Source: JANRIC01 sp033765345 (GTDB lineage: Bacteria > Bacteroidota > Bacteroidia > Cytophagales > Microscillaceae). From it: a DNA stretch of 31,398 nucleotides. Positions 1-8,067 of the stretch are shown in pieces. The stretch is from assembly GCA_033765345.1 (NCBI GenBank), contig JANRIC010000020.1, forward strand, positions 1 to 31,398. Direction: 5' to 3'. Numbering within the stretch: the stretch's first letter is position 1; each line of letters starts with the position of its first letter. The notes beneath the pieces were generated by a model. The model made no database searches. It had not been told where the DNA came from and saw only the letters and a program-made list of their open reading frames with translations. Position numbers and translations under genes: made by a program.

Positions 1-166
1 TCTCCAGGGTGGCCTTGGGTATGGTGATGGCTTGGGGCTTCTGGAAGGAGACTCTCAGGTTGCCGAGGTGGTCTTTGAGGTGGTACTCGTAGCCGGGGTT
101 GGGCTGGTCGGCTGGTAGGTAGCGTCCTTCGGCGGTGTGGATAAACTCTACCTGGTAATGCTTCTT
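1..166 (-). pseudogene. RHS-repeat core fragment, cut by the left edge
   Basis: Read on the minus strand, this stretch is open from a TAA at 167-169 to the window edge. It contains the RHS-associated core signature YEYHLKDHLGNLRVSF preceded by YQVEFIHTAEGRYLPAD. There is no start codon at the upstream end (the first codons are KKHYQVEF), so the visible part is either an RHS gene that has lost its 5' part or the 3' part of one interrupted by a stop or frameshift. GC content is about 60% over the first 120 bases by direct count, against about 28% at 181-240. RHS proteins are large YD-repeat proteins, often with toxic C-terminal domains, whose GC-rich cores are known to move and break. Nothing RHS-like was seen upstream of 169. 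The downstream tip domain is outside the window. Confidence 0.7.
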
Positions 167-439
167 TTACAACATCGCAGTAAATATCTTTTCGGGACAC
201 AGATTTATAGTCTTGTTTGATAGTTTATGACAAATTTAGCAAATTTTATCTAAATAACCGAGTGTTACTTTTTTAAAGATTAAAGGCTCGCAAAAAGCCA
301 AATATAACGCTGTTTTGCTCTTTGAAAATGCAATTCTATTTCCGGGAGTTTATTACCGATAGGCTTGGTAGCTGTTTAATTAATTCTAAATGCTGTAAAA
401 TATAATAAAACTTGCCGTTAACCTGACAATGCGTCAAAT

Positions 440-455
440 GTAGCAACGTTGCTAC
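440..455. promoter_or_regulatory. perfect 16-base palindrome, possible operator
   Basis: GTAGCAACGTTGCTAC equals its own reverse complement over all 16 bases. It lies about 97 bases before the -33 element of the hydrolase/TonB-receptor promoter. A dimeric regulator site is one reading; no regulator gene is adjacent. Confidence 0.35.
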
Positions 456-551
456 TAAAATTGACTTGAAGCAAGCAAAATATAGGTTAAAGTTGTCCAT
501 AAATAAAAATAGCTAAAGAAATACTACTGTGAAAAAACTTATCTATGAGTA

Positions 552-581
552 TTGTCAATAGTGACATTTTTTTTACTTTTG
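552..581 (+). promoter_or_regulatory. Bacteroidota-type promoter TTG-N19-TACTTTTG
   Basis: TTG at 552-554 and TACTTTTG at 574-581 are separated by exactly 19 bases, matching the Bacteroidota primary-sigma consensus TTG-N19-TAnnTTTG. The start codon at 634 is 52 bases downstream. It probably drives the hydrolase, the small membrane protein and the TonB receptor as one transcript. Confidence 0.75.
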
Positions 582-633
582 ATGAAATATCCCATTAGAA
601 AAATTACTTAAAATATAATATTCAATAATTTAA

Positions 634-1593
634 ATGATCAACAAACTATTCATTTTTCTCTTTTTAGGGTTTTCAATTTTGTTTTTTAATCGTTGTGCAA
701 TAGAAAGCAACCTACCTACAACTCCAGATCGTTATGCGGGTGAAGTATTTACAAATTTTAGTAAAACTGAGGATACGCAATACGGATTTAACCAGACTCA
801 ATCCGGGGTTAATCAAAATCTCACTTTTGATTTTTTTGAGCCGAGCGGCGACATGCTTACAGACCGACCTTTTGTGTTGCTTGTTCCTGGGGGAAGCTTT
901 GACAGCCTGAGTTATGCTGCTATGGAGCCGCTTGCTCAGGTATTGGCACGTTGTGGGTATGCCGTAGCCATTGTCAATTATCGGGTTTTTGACGGAGTAA
1001 AACCCATGACATCTATACAACTCAAAACGGCGATTGTGCAGGCGATGGGTGATGTAAAAGCTGCTTTGAGATTTTTTCGTCAATCTGTCAATACAGGCAA
1101 TACTTATGGCATTGATCCTGAAAAAATGTTTGTTATAGGTCATTCTTCGGGGTCTTTGGCAGGGCTACACGCGCTTCATCTGGATAAGCTCTCAGAAGCA
1201 GATGCCGAACTTGCAAGCATTATCACTCAGGAAGGAGGCATAGATGGAGATAGCGGTAATCCGGGCATTGACTATGAATTGAGAGGGTTGGTTAATCTTT
1301 CCGGCGCATTGCTTGATATGGATTTTGTTGAAAACAGCGATGCTACCATGTTGAGTATCCATGGCACCGATGATCAAATCGTTCCTTTGCTCTCAGATAC
1401 CTTAAAATTTCCTGTTTCAGATACACCCCTCATCGTGGACGGTTCTGAAAGAGTTCATGAAAAGGCACTAGATGAAGATATTGCCAGTGTTTTGCTGAGA
1501 ATTACCAATGGTAACCATCAAGCACCACTGAGTGTAACGGATTGTGTACCTTGTTATGGGATCATTGTAGCGTATCTTTTTGATAGTTTGTAA
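634..1593 (+). CDS. secreted alpha/beta hydrolase (esterase-like)
   Basis: A 319-residue alpha/beta-hydrolase with an N-terminal signal segment ending in LFFNRC; Cys21 could be a lipidation site, though the lipobox is poor. The oxyanion region is LVPGGSF (about 83-89). The nucleophile elbow GHSSG (169-173) puts the catalytic Ser at 171. The acid is probably in HGTDDQIVP (Asp246 or 247) and the His in GNHQAP (His295). The order and spacing match esterase/BD-FAE-like carboxylesterases; the substrate is unknown. It is the first gene behind the promoter at 552-581. The next gene starts 61 bases downstream, with a small hairpin between them. ATG 634 gives a complete signal peptide, so the start is well supported. 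It probably acts in the periplasm or anchored to the outer membrane. Confidence 0.8.
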   Translation: MINKLFIFLFLGFSILFFNRCAIESNLPTTPDRYAGEVFTNFSKTEDTQYGFNQTQSGVNQNLTFDFFEPSGDMLTDRPFVLLVPGGSFDSLSYAAMEPLAQVLARCGYAVAIVNYRVFDGVKPMTSIQLKTAIVQAMGDVKAALRFFRQSVNTGNTYGIDPEKMFVIGHSSGSLAGLHALHLDKLSEADAELASIITQEGGIDGDSGNPGIDYELRGLVNLSGALLDMDFVENSDATMLSIHGTDDQIVPLLSDTLKFPVSDTPLIVDGSERVHEKALDEDIASVLLRITNGNHQAPLSVTDCVPCYGIIVAYLFDSL

Positions 1594-1615
1594 TAAAATG
1601 ATTTATTTTACTACT

Positions 1616-1646
1616 AAGACTCTGACTCTGAAAACTTCGGAGTCTT
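1616..1646 (+). other. intercistronic hairpin
   Basis: AAGACTC (1616-1622) pairs with GAGTCTT (1640-1646) around a 17-base loop, between the hydrolase stop and the next start. Only a short T-run follows, so it is at most a weak attenuator or a transcript-processing or stability site. Confidence 0.3.
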
Positions 1647-1654
1647 TAAGTAGT

Positions 1655-2227
1655 ATGAAAAAGTATCTGAGTATTTTTCTGATTATTTGTTTGCTGATAC
1701 CCTTTATCGGAACTTATACCTGGCTACACGTGGAAAAATATCAGGTAAAGAGGCGAATTAAATGGCGTTTGTTGCACGAAATGCCTCGTGAGTGCCTTGT
1801 TTTGCTGAAATTTACCATTCAAGAATCCCAAACTATACTACATTGGGAACATTCCAAAGAATTTGAATATCGAGGTGAGATGTACGATGTTCTCAGCTTT
1901 AAAAAACTGGGTGACAGCGTCTTTTATCATTGCTGGAAGGACACCGAAGAAACCCAGATCAAGCAAAAGATTCGGCGATTGGTTGCACAAGCACTAAGCC
2001 AAAACCCACAAAATCGGGAAAATCACAAGCAATTACGTCTTTGGATGGAGTCTTTATGGTGCATGCAGGCTTTCCAATGGCAACAATCATCTTTTCAAGA
2101 TTTTATTTTTGAGCATATTTTCTTCTATTCCAAACCATATTTTTCTTTTTTTATAAGCCCTCTTAAGCTACCCCCTGAGCATTCATCCTCAAATAAGTTT
2201 TTCAGAATTACTTACAAAACACTGTAA
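1655..2227 (+). CDS. small membrane-anchored protein of unknown function, TonB-receptor-linked
   Basis: A 190-residue protein when started at ATG 1655 (MKKYLSIFLIICLLIPFIGTY), which gives a proper N-terminal membrane or signal segment (about residues 3-22); earlier in-frame starts add an implausible tail. The mature part is charged and rich in aromatics, with blocks LVLLKFTIQES, WEHSKEFEYRGEMYDV and FYHCWKDTEETQIK. From memory, similar proteins with an EFEYxGxMYDV block occur next to TonB-dependent receptor genes in Bacteroidota; their function is not known to me. It sits 36 bases upstream of the TonB-dependent receptor and behind the same promoter. An accessory role in that receptor's metal or haem uptake is inference from position only. 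Two Cys lie in the mature part (in FYHCWKD and LWCMQAF). Confidence 0.7.
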   Translation: MKKYLSIFLIICLLIPFIGTYTWLHVEKYQVKRRIKWRLLHEMPRECLVLLKFTIQESQTILHWEHSKEFEYRGEMYDVLSFKKLGDSVFYHCWKDTEETQIKQKIRRLVAQALSQNPQNRENHKQLRLWMESLWCMQAFQWQQSSFQDFIFEHIFFYSKPYFSFFISPLKLPPEHSSSNKFFRITYKTL

Positions 2228-2263
2228 GTCAACCATTTATTAAGCAATTTTATAATAATCGGA

Positions 2264-4675
2264 ATGAAAAAAATAATCATATTCTGCTTATGGCTGGGAG
2301 GATATTCCTATGGTCATGCCCAAACCATAAGCATCTTAGACGAGGAAACCGACCAGCCTTTGGAGTGGGTTGCTATCCTCAGTAAGAATCCCAACGTCTT
2401 TGCTCATACCAATGCTGAGGGTCAAGCAGATATTTCAGCATTCAAAGATGCTGCTCAAGTGGAGATTCGCCTCAATGGTTATAAAGCCGTAGTGATAAGT
2501 TTTTATGAATTACAACAACAAAACTTTAGGCTCAAGCTAAGTCCTTCACCCATTGTTTTGAACCAGTTGGTGATCTCAGCCAATCGGTGGAGTCAGCCCA
2601 CACAGGATGTACCTATTCGGGTGAGTACGATTAGTCCAAAAGATGTAGCTCTTCAAAATCCTCAAACGGCTGCTGATCTTTTAGGTATTTCAGGAGAGGT
2701 GTTCATCCAGAAAAGCCAGCAAGGAGGAGGCAGCCCGATGATTCGGGGTTTTGCCACCAATCGACTTTTGTATGCCGTGGACGGTGTGCGGATGAATACG
2801 GCTATTTTCCGGAGCGGTAATATTCAAAATGTCATTTCTTTGGATGCATTGGCTATCGAGCATACTGAGGTTTTGTTTGGTCCGGGTTCGGTGATTTACG
2901 GCAGTGATGCCATTGGGGGAGTGATGAGCTTTCAGACACTCACTCCGCAATTATCGCTCAACGATCAGGTTTATCTCAAAGGCAAGGCACTAGCACGCTA
3001 TTCTTCGGCCAATCAGGAGAAAACAGTTCATTTTGACATCAATTTGGGTTGGAAGCAATGGTCTTTGCTTACAAGTTTTTCCAGCAATGATTTTGAGCAC
3101 CTTCGTATGGGGCGAAATGGTCCAGATGAGTACCTTCGCCCCAGGTATGTACAAACCATGGACGGGGTAGACGTACAAGTGAATAATGAAGACCCACATA
3201 TTCAAAACCCTTCTGCGTATTCTCAGGTCAATCTGATGCAAAAAATTCGCTTTCGGCCTCACCAAAACTGGGATTTTCAGTATGGCTTTCATTATTCCAC
3301 CACAAGTAACTATGCACGCTATGACCGACACCTGAGGTTCAGAAATGATCTACCCAGAAGTGCCGAGTGGAACTACGGCCCGCAGGTCTGGATGATGAAT
3401 CACCTTCAGGTCAATCACCAGGGAAATCAGTTGCTTTATGATCAGATGAGCCTCCGCTTGGCGCATCAATACTTTGAGGAAAGCCGGATAGACCGTAATT
3501 TTAATGATTCAGAGCGCAGAACCCGCCTTGAGAAAGTCAATGCCTACTCCCTGAATCTTGATTTTAGTCAAAATGTCGGAGACAAGCTGCTCTTTTTTTA
3601 TGGCTTGGAGGGTGTTTGGAATGATGTAAATTCCAGTGGCACGGATGAGGACATCCAAGAAAAAACCAGCCAACAGGGTCCGGCGCGTTATCCCAATTCT
3701 GAATGGGCATCTTGGGCGGCTTATCTGATGATGCAATACAAAATTTCTGAAAAATTCCTTTTACAGGCAGGGCTTCGTTACAATCAGTTTGATTTATCAG
3801 CCGATTTTACCAATAACTTGGATTTTTATCCCTTTCCAGAATCCGAGGCATCGCTCCACCAAGGAGCTTTGATCGGTAGCTTAGGTTGGGTATACCAGGC
3901 CACAGATAGCTGGACAATAGGTTTAAATTTAGCCACGGGCTTCCGCTCTCCCAATGTGGATGATATTGGAAAGTTTTTTGACTCGGAGCCCGGATCGGTC
4001 ATTGTACCCAACCCAGGGTTAGATGCGGAGAAAGCCTATAATCTGGACTTGAATCTGGCTAAAATCTTTGGAAAAAGGCTAAAAATTGACCTAAGTGCTT
4101 ATTATACTTGGCTGGATGATGCGCTGGTAAGGCGAGATTTTAGCCTGAATGGGCAGGACAGCATCGTCTATGATGGTACTTTAAGCCGGGTACAAGCCTT
4201 GCAAAATGCTGCAATTGCTCGTGTTTATGGGATTCAGGCGGGTTTGGAGCTGAAACTACCGGGAGGATTCGGTTTTGCGACGCGGTTTAATTATCAAAAA
4301 GGTGAAGAAGAGCTTGATGATGGGAGTACAAGCCCTTTACGTCACGCAACCCCCTGGTATGGGGTGGCAAGGTTAAGCTATTCGCATAAAGGTTTGGATT
4401 TGCAATTATACGCAATGTACAGTGGAAGGCGTAAATTTGAAGACCTACCCCTTGAAGAACAGGGAAAACCCGAAATCTATGCAGTAGATGATCAGGGGAA
4501 TCCTTATTCGCCGGGATGGTATACACTCAATATCAAAGTTTTGTACCAACTCAATGCCACCTTCTCTGTAAGTACTGGTATAGAGAATCTGACTGATCAG
4601 CGTTATCGTCCTTACAGTTCGGGGATAGTGGCACCTGGGAGAAATTTGATAATGGCTTTGAAAGCAGGATTTTGA
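2264..4675 (+). CDS. TonB-dependent outer-membrane receptor, haem/haemoglobin-type
   Basis: An 803-residue outer-membrane receptor. Residues 1-19 form a signal peptide (cleavage near GHAQ). Residues about 20-92 are a carboxypeptidase-regulatory-like beta-sandwich domain, common at the N terminus of Bacteroidota receptors. The plug follows at about 112-228, with GGGSPMIRGFATNRLLYAVDGVRMN and FGPGSVIYGSDAIGGV. The combination MIRGF...DGVRMN...SGNIQNV is typical of the haemoglobin/transferrin/lactoferrin-type subfamily, so haem or iron uptake is likely but the substrate is not proven. The rest is a beta-barrel ending in GRNLIMALKAGF with a terminal Phe, the usual outer-membrane insertion signal. 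Length is normal. It follows the unknown membrane protein by 36 bases and ends before a strong terminator. Confidence 0.88.
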   Translation: MKKIIIFCLWLGGYSYGHAQTISILDEETDQPLEWVAILSKNPNVFAHTNAEGQADISAFKDAAQVEIRLNGYKAVVISFYELQQQNFRLKLSPSPIVLNQLVISANRWSQPTQDVPIRVSTISPKDVALQNPQTAADLLGISGEVFIQKSQQGGGSPMIRGFATNRLLYAVDGVRMNTAIFRSGNIQNVISLDALAIEHTEVLFGPGSVIYGSDAIGGVMSFQTLTPQLSLNDQVYLKGKALARYSSANQEKTVHFDINLGWKQWSLLTSFSSNDFEHLRMGRNGPDEYLRPRYVQTMDGVDVQVNNEDPHIQNPSAYSQVNLMQKIRFRPHQNWDFQYGFHYSTTSNYARYDRHLRFRNDLPRSAEWNYGPQVWMMNHLQVNHQGNQLLYDQMSLRLAHQYFEESRIDRNFNDSERRTRLEKVNAYSLNLDFSQNVGDKLLFFYGLEGVWNDVNSSGTDEDIQEKTSQQGPARYPNSEWASWAAYLMMQYKISEKFLLQAGLRYNQFDLSADFTNNLDFYPFPESEASLHQGALIGSLGWVYQATDSWTIGLNLATGFRSPNVDDIGKFFDSEPGSVIVPNPGLDAEKAYNLDLNLAKIFGKRLKIDLSAYYTWLDDALVRRDFSLNGQDSIVYDGTLSRVQALQNAAIARVYGIQAGLELKLPGGFGFATRFNYQKGEEELDDGSTSPLRHATPWYGVARLSYSHKGLDLQLYAMYSGRRKFEDLPLEEQGKPEIYAVDDQGNPYSPGWYTLNIKVLYQLNATFSVSTGIENLTDQRYRPYSSGIVAPGRNLIMALKAGF

Positions 4676-4744
4676 CTTTTATTAAAAGACATCCAAATTT
4701 TGATTAAGAGGCTTAAGCGGGTTTTGGATGAATATCCCAGATAC

Positions 4745-4781
4745 AAATTAAAGGCACAAGAAAAACTTGTGCCTTTAATTT
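4745..4781. terminator. bidirectional intrinsic terminator
   Basis: A perfect 16-base stem (4745-4760 with 4766-4781) around an AAAAA loop, GC-rich in the middle (GGCACAAG / CTTGTGCC) with A/T-rich feet giving a U-tract in both directions. It lies between the convergent TonB-receptor and glutamine-synthetase genes and can serve both. Confidence 0.9.
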
Positions 4782-4834
4782 TGTGGGTTGTTGATACTTG
4801 AAAAGAGTCGTATCCCTCCTACCCTTGCCACATT

Positions 4835-7027
4835 TCAGCGAATCATGAGTAGTTCCCGATATTTGGGGAGTGGCCAATCTTCATCATCAATGATGAGCTC
4901 CAGTTTGTCTATGTGATAGCGGATCAGTTCAAAATAACTTTTAACTTTTTCTTCGTATACAATGGCACGTTCTCGGTTATCCATAATCTGGTTGGCATCC
5001 CGACGGGCAAGGCGCATATCTTCACATAGTTTTTGAATCTGACTGATGTGGTGAGAGATCGTTTTGATGGAGTCAATCATGGAGTCCATACTTTCTACAT
5101 CCAGGTTCAACTCACGCAGTCCTTTTACATTTTGGATAAGTTTGTTTTGATAATTGATGGCAATGGGCAGGATATGGTTTAAAGCGAGGTCACCGATGGT
5201 ACGAGATTCTATTTGAATTCTTTTGATATAATCATCAAGGCGATTTTCGATGCGGGCACGAAGTTCGCGCTCGGTAAATATTTCATTTTTGGTAAAAAGT
5301 TGTATAGATTTTTTACTTAGATAAGCGTCTAGGGCTTTGGGAGTAGATTTGATATTGCTAAGTCCGCGTTTTTCAGCTTCCTTGATCCATTCTTCTGAAT
5401 AATTATCCCCTTCAAAAAGGATATTTCGGGAGGATTTGATATAATCTCGAAGAATTTCTATGACTGCTACCTCTTTTTTCTCATAATTTTGAGAGATGAT
5501 ATCATAAGCTTTTTTAAATTCGGTAAGTTGTTCGGCTACGATGGTATTGAGTACAATCATGGGGGCTGCACAATTGGCAGCACTACCTACGGCACGAAAT
5601 TCAAATTTATTTCCTGTAAAGGCAAAGGGTGAGGTACGATTGCGGTCGGTATTGTCTAAAATGATAGGTGGTAATTTGCTAATACCTAATTTCATATAGA
5701 TATTATCTCCTTTTTGAAATTTGAAGGTAGATTTTTTGTCCAGTTCATCGAGAGCTGCCTGTAACTCACTTCCGATATAGACAGAAATAATTGCAGGAGG
5801 GGCTTCATTGGCTCCTAGGCGAAAATCATTGCCTGCTGAAGCGATGCTGGCTCTTAGCAAATCGGCATAATCGTGTACAGCCTTGATTACAATTACAAAG
5901 AAGGTTAAGAACTGCAGATTCTCTTTGGCTTTGGTAGTCAGTCCCAGGAGGTTACGTCCATTATCTGTGGCCAGTGACCAATTGTTGTGTTTTCCGCTGC
6001 CATTAATTTCCGCAAAGGGTTTTTCGTGAAAAAGGGCTTTAAATTTATGTTTTTCGGCTACTTTTTCCATAATATCCATCAACAAAGCATTATGGTCTAC
6101 GGCCAGGTTAACTTCTTCAAAAGCGGAGGCCGATTCATACTGGCTGGGTGCTACTTCATTGTGTCGGGTTCGCACTGGGATGCCCAATTTGATGGCTTCT
6201 CGTTCAAAATCAACCATAAAAGCTCTCACACGTGGTGGAATAGAACCAAAATAATGGTCGCCTAATTGTTGCCCCTTCGCTGGAGTATGCCCAAAAACCG
6301 TACGACCGCACATCACCAAATCGGGGCGAGCATTGTACAGCGCTTTATCTATCAGAAAATATTCTTGTTCGGCGCCCAGGGTTGCGTATACTTTTTTCAC
6401 ATCCTTGTCGAAGATTTCACAAACATCACAGGCAGCCTTATCCAGGAAATGCAAGGTTTTCAGTAGTGGAGCTTTATAATCAAGTGCTTCTCCGGTGTAA
6501 GATACAAATATGGTGGGGATACAGAGTGTTTTACTGCCCTCTATTTCCATAATGAAAGCAGGAGAACTGGCATCCCAAGCGGTATATCCGCGCGCTTCAA
6601 ACGTAGAGCGTAGCCCTCCACTAGGAAAGGAAGAGGCATCAGGTTCTTGTTGTGCCAGTTCATTGCCTTTAAACTTCTCGATAAACTCCCCCCGAGCATG
6701 ATCTAAATCAAAAAAAGCATCGTGTCTTTCGGCGGTAGTACCTGTAAGAGGCTGAAACCAGTGTGTATAGTGGGTTACACCTTTGCCGAGTGCCCAAGAT
6801 TTCATGGCAGCGGCTACCGAATCAGCCACATCGGGCTCGATGACAGTACCTTTGAGAATAGCCAATTGTAATCTCTCATAAATATCGCTGCTAAGGGTAG
6901 CGCGCATTTTGGAATCATCAAACACGTGTAGCCCAAAAAAATCAGATATTTTTTCATTACCGGGTTCAATAGTGATATTAGGGCGGTTTTGAGCGTGTTC
7001 AATAGCTTTGAATCGTTGTATAGCCAT
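4835..7027 (-). CDS. glnN: glutamine synthetase type III
   Basis: A 730-residue protein when started at ATG 7027 (MAIQRFKAIEHA); an in-frame extension to 7132 is an A/T-rich leader and not credible. It makes glutamine from glutamate, ammonia and ATP in the cytosol. Conserved blocks: GAEQEYFLID (218-227, metal-binding Glu), RHNEVAPSQYE (288-298), NGSGKHNNWS (342-351, glycine loop), FRLGANEAPP (about 402-411) and NRTSPFAFTG (463-472). The total length and the long C-terminal helical region are those of the GSIII (GlnN) class typical of Bacteroidota, not the shorter GSI. It is probably monocistronic. No nitrogen-regulatory gene is adjacent. A short inverted repeat lies about 93 bases upstream. 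Confidence 0.95.
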   Translation of the reverse strand: MAIQRFKAIEHAQNRPNITIEPGNEKISDFFGLHVFDDSKMRATLSSDIYERLQLAILKGTVIEPDVADSVAAAMKSWALGKGVTHYTHWFQPLTGTTAERHDAFFDLDHARGEFIEKFKGNELAQQEPDASSFPSGGLRSTFEARGYTAWDASSPAFIMEIEGSKTLCIPTIFVSYTGEALDYKAPLLKTLHFLDKAACDVCEIFDKDVKKVYATLGAEQEYFLIDKALYNARPDLVMCGRTVFGHTPAKGQQLGDHYFGSIPPRVRAFMVDFEREAIKLGIPVRTRHNEVAPSQYESASAFEEVNLAVDHNALLMDIMEKVAEKHKFKALFHEKPFAEINGSGKHNNWSLATDNGRNLLGLTTKAKENLQFLTFFVIVIKAVHDYADLLRASIASAGNDFRLGANEAPPAIISVYIGSELQAALDELDKKSTFKFQKGDNIYMKLGISKLPPIILDNTDRNRTSPFAFTGNKFEFRAVGSAANCAAPMIVLNTIVAEQLTEFKKAYDIISQNYEKKEVAVIEILRDYIKSSRNILFEGDNYSEEWIKEAEKRGLSNIKSTPKALDAYLSKKSIQLFTKNEIFTERELRARIENRLDDYIKRIQIESRTIGDLALNHILPIAINYQNKLIQNVKGLRELNLDVESMDSMIDSIKTISHHISQIQKLCEDMRLARRDANQIMDNRERAIVYEEKVKSYFELIRYHIDKLELIIDDEDWPLPKYRELLMIR

Positions 7028-7119
7028 AATTAGATTTGCCTTGAAGAAAATATTGTATAAAACTATTGCAAAAAAAATTATTCTGCTAAAGAAATTTGCA
7101 GTTTTGCATAAAAAATAGT

Positions 7120-7132
7120 GTGTAACATACAC
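7120..7132 (-). promoter_or_regulatory. short inverted repeat upstream of glnN
   Basis: GTGTA-aca-TACAC, 93 bases upstream of the glnN start. It is a possible operator; arm length is only five bases and no regulator is identified, so chance is quite possible. Confidence 0.2.
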
Positions 7133-7194
7133 GTGATTCGTTCAAAACAGTAGACTGAAGACACAACCCACGGCAACTAATTTTAAAGGGATTC

Positions 7195-7356
7195 TTAGGC
7201 TTTTTTATCTTCGGTATTCCGATCATCAAATAATATCCTTACTGAAGGAGAGTAGGTATCTTCATATTGACCAGTTTTGACAGCCCAGAGGAACGCCAAC
7301 AAAAAACCACCTGCCACAAACATACTTACCACGACTAAAATTAAGATAACAAACAT
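7195..7356 (-). CDS. ccoS: cbb3-type cytochrome oxidase assembly protein CcoS
   Basis: A 53-residue protein from ATG 7356. One transmembrane helix (about 2-23) is followed by the CcoS signature FLWAVKTGQYEDTYSPSVRILFDD (split over residues 22-45). CcoS is required to insert cofactors (haem b and Cu) into cbb3-type terminal oxidase; it acts in the inner membrane. A longer in-frame extension to 7425 adds residues unlike the family, so the internal ATG is preferred. Family length is about 50-70 residues, so it is intact. Unusually, no oxidase structural gene (ccoNOQP) and no copper ATPase (ccoI) is adjacent; its neighbours are glutamine synthetase and non-coding DNA. Confidence 0.85.
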   Translation of the reverse strand: MFVILILVVVSMFVAGGFLLAFLWAVKTGQYEDTYSPSVRILFDDRNTEDKKA

Positions 7357-7403
7357 ATCAAAAGGGATTGAGTGAGTGAATGAATAATACCTGAAAAATA
7401 AAA

Positions 7404-7440
7404 AAGAGCTGGTTCTCTCAGACAAGGAAAGCCAGTTCTT
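7404..7440 (-). terminator. intrinsic terminator reading leftward
   Basis: A nine-pair stem with one G-T pair: 7404-7412 (AAGAGCTGG) with 7432-7440 (CCAGTTCTT), loop of 19. On the minus strand the right-hand side is followed by TTTTTTATTTTT. It ends about 48 bases before the ccoS start codon, so it either terminates a transcript from the 7698-7949 gene or acts as an attenuator in front of ccoS. Confidence 0.55.
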
Positions 7441-7697
7441 TATTAACTTAATTATGAATTAAACTTATGAAATTTCGCATATTTTGGGATTTTGTGCTTG
7501 TCACAAACATCCCGAGATAAATATTTCTAGCTTTTGAACATAACAAAGATGCAGGAAAGTCTGATGGAAAAAAATGATAAAAGTCATTTCAAAAAAAATA
7601 ATATTTGCATCAGAGCCTGAAAATAGTATTCCGATAGCTTGGTTTTAAGCATGGGCAAAATTAATCTTAAATTTACTTCTGAATTGCTGCATCCATT

Positions 7698-7949
7698 TCA
7701 CTCCTCAAAATCAGGATGTAACATTTGAAAAAGGTCTTTTTGCATTTCTTCAAACCGACGGGCAACATTTTGCATAAAAGCTTGATTGTCGAGAATTTCC
7801 TGAATCGCATCTTCTCCCAGCAGGTCGAATTCACTGATTTTATAGGTTTGTTCAAGATTTTCTTTCTCGAATTTGATCAGATATTTGTGATTCCAAGCAA
7901 AAACCGTAATGCCAAATTCTTGATGAGGTATATTAGCGACCACTCTCAT
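7698..7949 (-). CDS. small conserved hypothetical protein
   Basis: An 83-residue cytosolic protein starting MRVVANIPHQEFGITVFAWN. The first half is predicted beta-rich (ITVFAWNHKYLIKFEKENLEQTYKI split over about 13-38); the second half is helical and acidic (EDAIQEILDNQ, VARRFEEMQKDLFQ). There is no signal peptide or Cys. The charge pattern and codon use look coding, and I recall similar short proteins from Cytophagales, but no function is known to me. It stands alone, 118 bases from the patatin gene, and the left-reading terminator at 7404-7440 may be its own. Confidence 0.65.
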   Translation of the reverse strand: MRVVANIPHQEFGITVFAWNHKYLIKFEKENLEQTYKISEFDLLGEDAIQEILDNQAFMQNVARRFEEMQKDLFQMLHPDFEE

Positions 7950-8067
7950 AAAGTATTAAGTTTTTTAAATAGAGACTAATTTACAAAAAAAATTGTGTAT
8001 CGGAAAAATGATTATTTCGATACATCAAAAAACCGCAAAAATCATCCCTGAAACACAAAGGCTTGTT

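Larger units (their letters stand above)
170..633. other. AT-rich non-coding stretch
   Basis: No credible coding region on either strand. It holds a 16-base perfect palindrome (440-455) and a consensus promoter (552-581) for the gene at 634. Otherwise nothing recognisable was seen. Confidence 0.6.

Noticed and set aside
5987..6701. Several open frames on the plus strand
   Set aside because: They lie entirely inside the well-supported glutamine synthetase gene on the other strand and show no independent protein features.
7028..7132. N-terminal extension of glutamine synthetase by 35 residues
   Set aside because: A/T-rich leader codons, unlike the family; MAIQRF at 7027 gives the usual 730-residue length.
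7574..7587. FNR/CRP-like motif ATGATAAAAGTCAT upstream of ccoS
   Set aside because: Only partly palindromic, 218 bases from the start codon and beyond a terminator-like hairpin; too weak to call.
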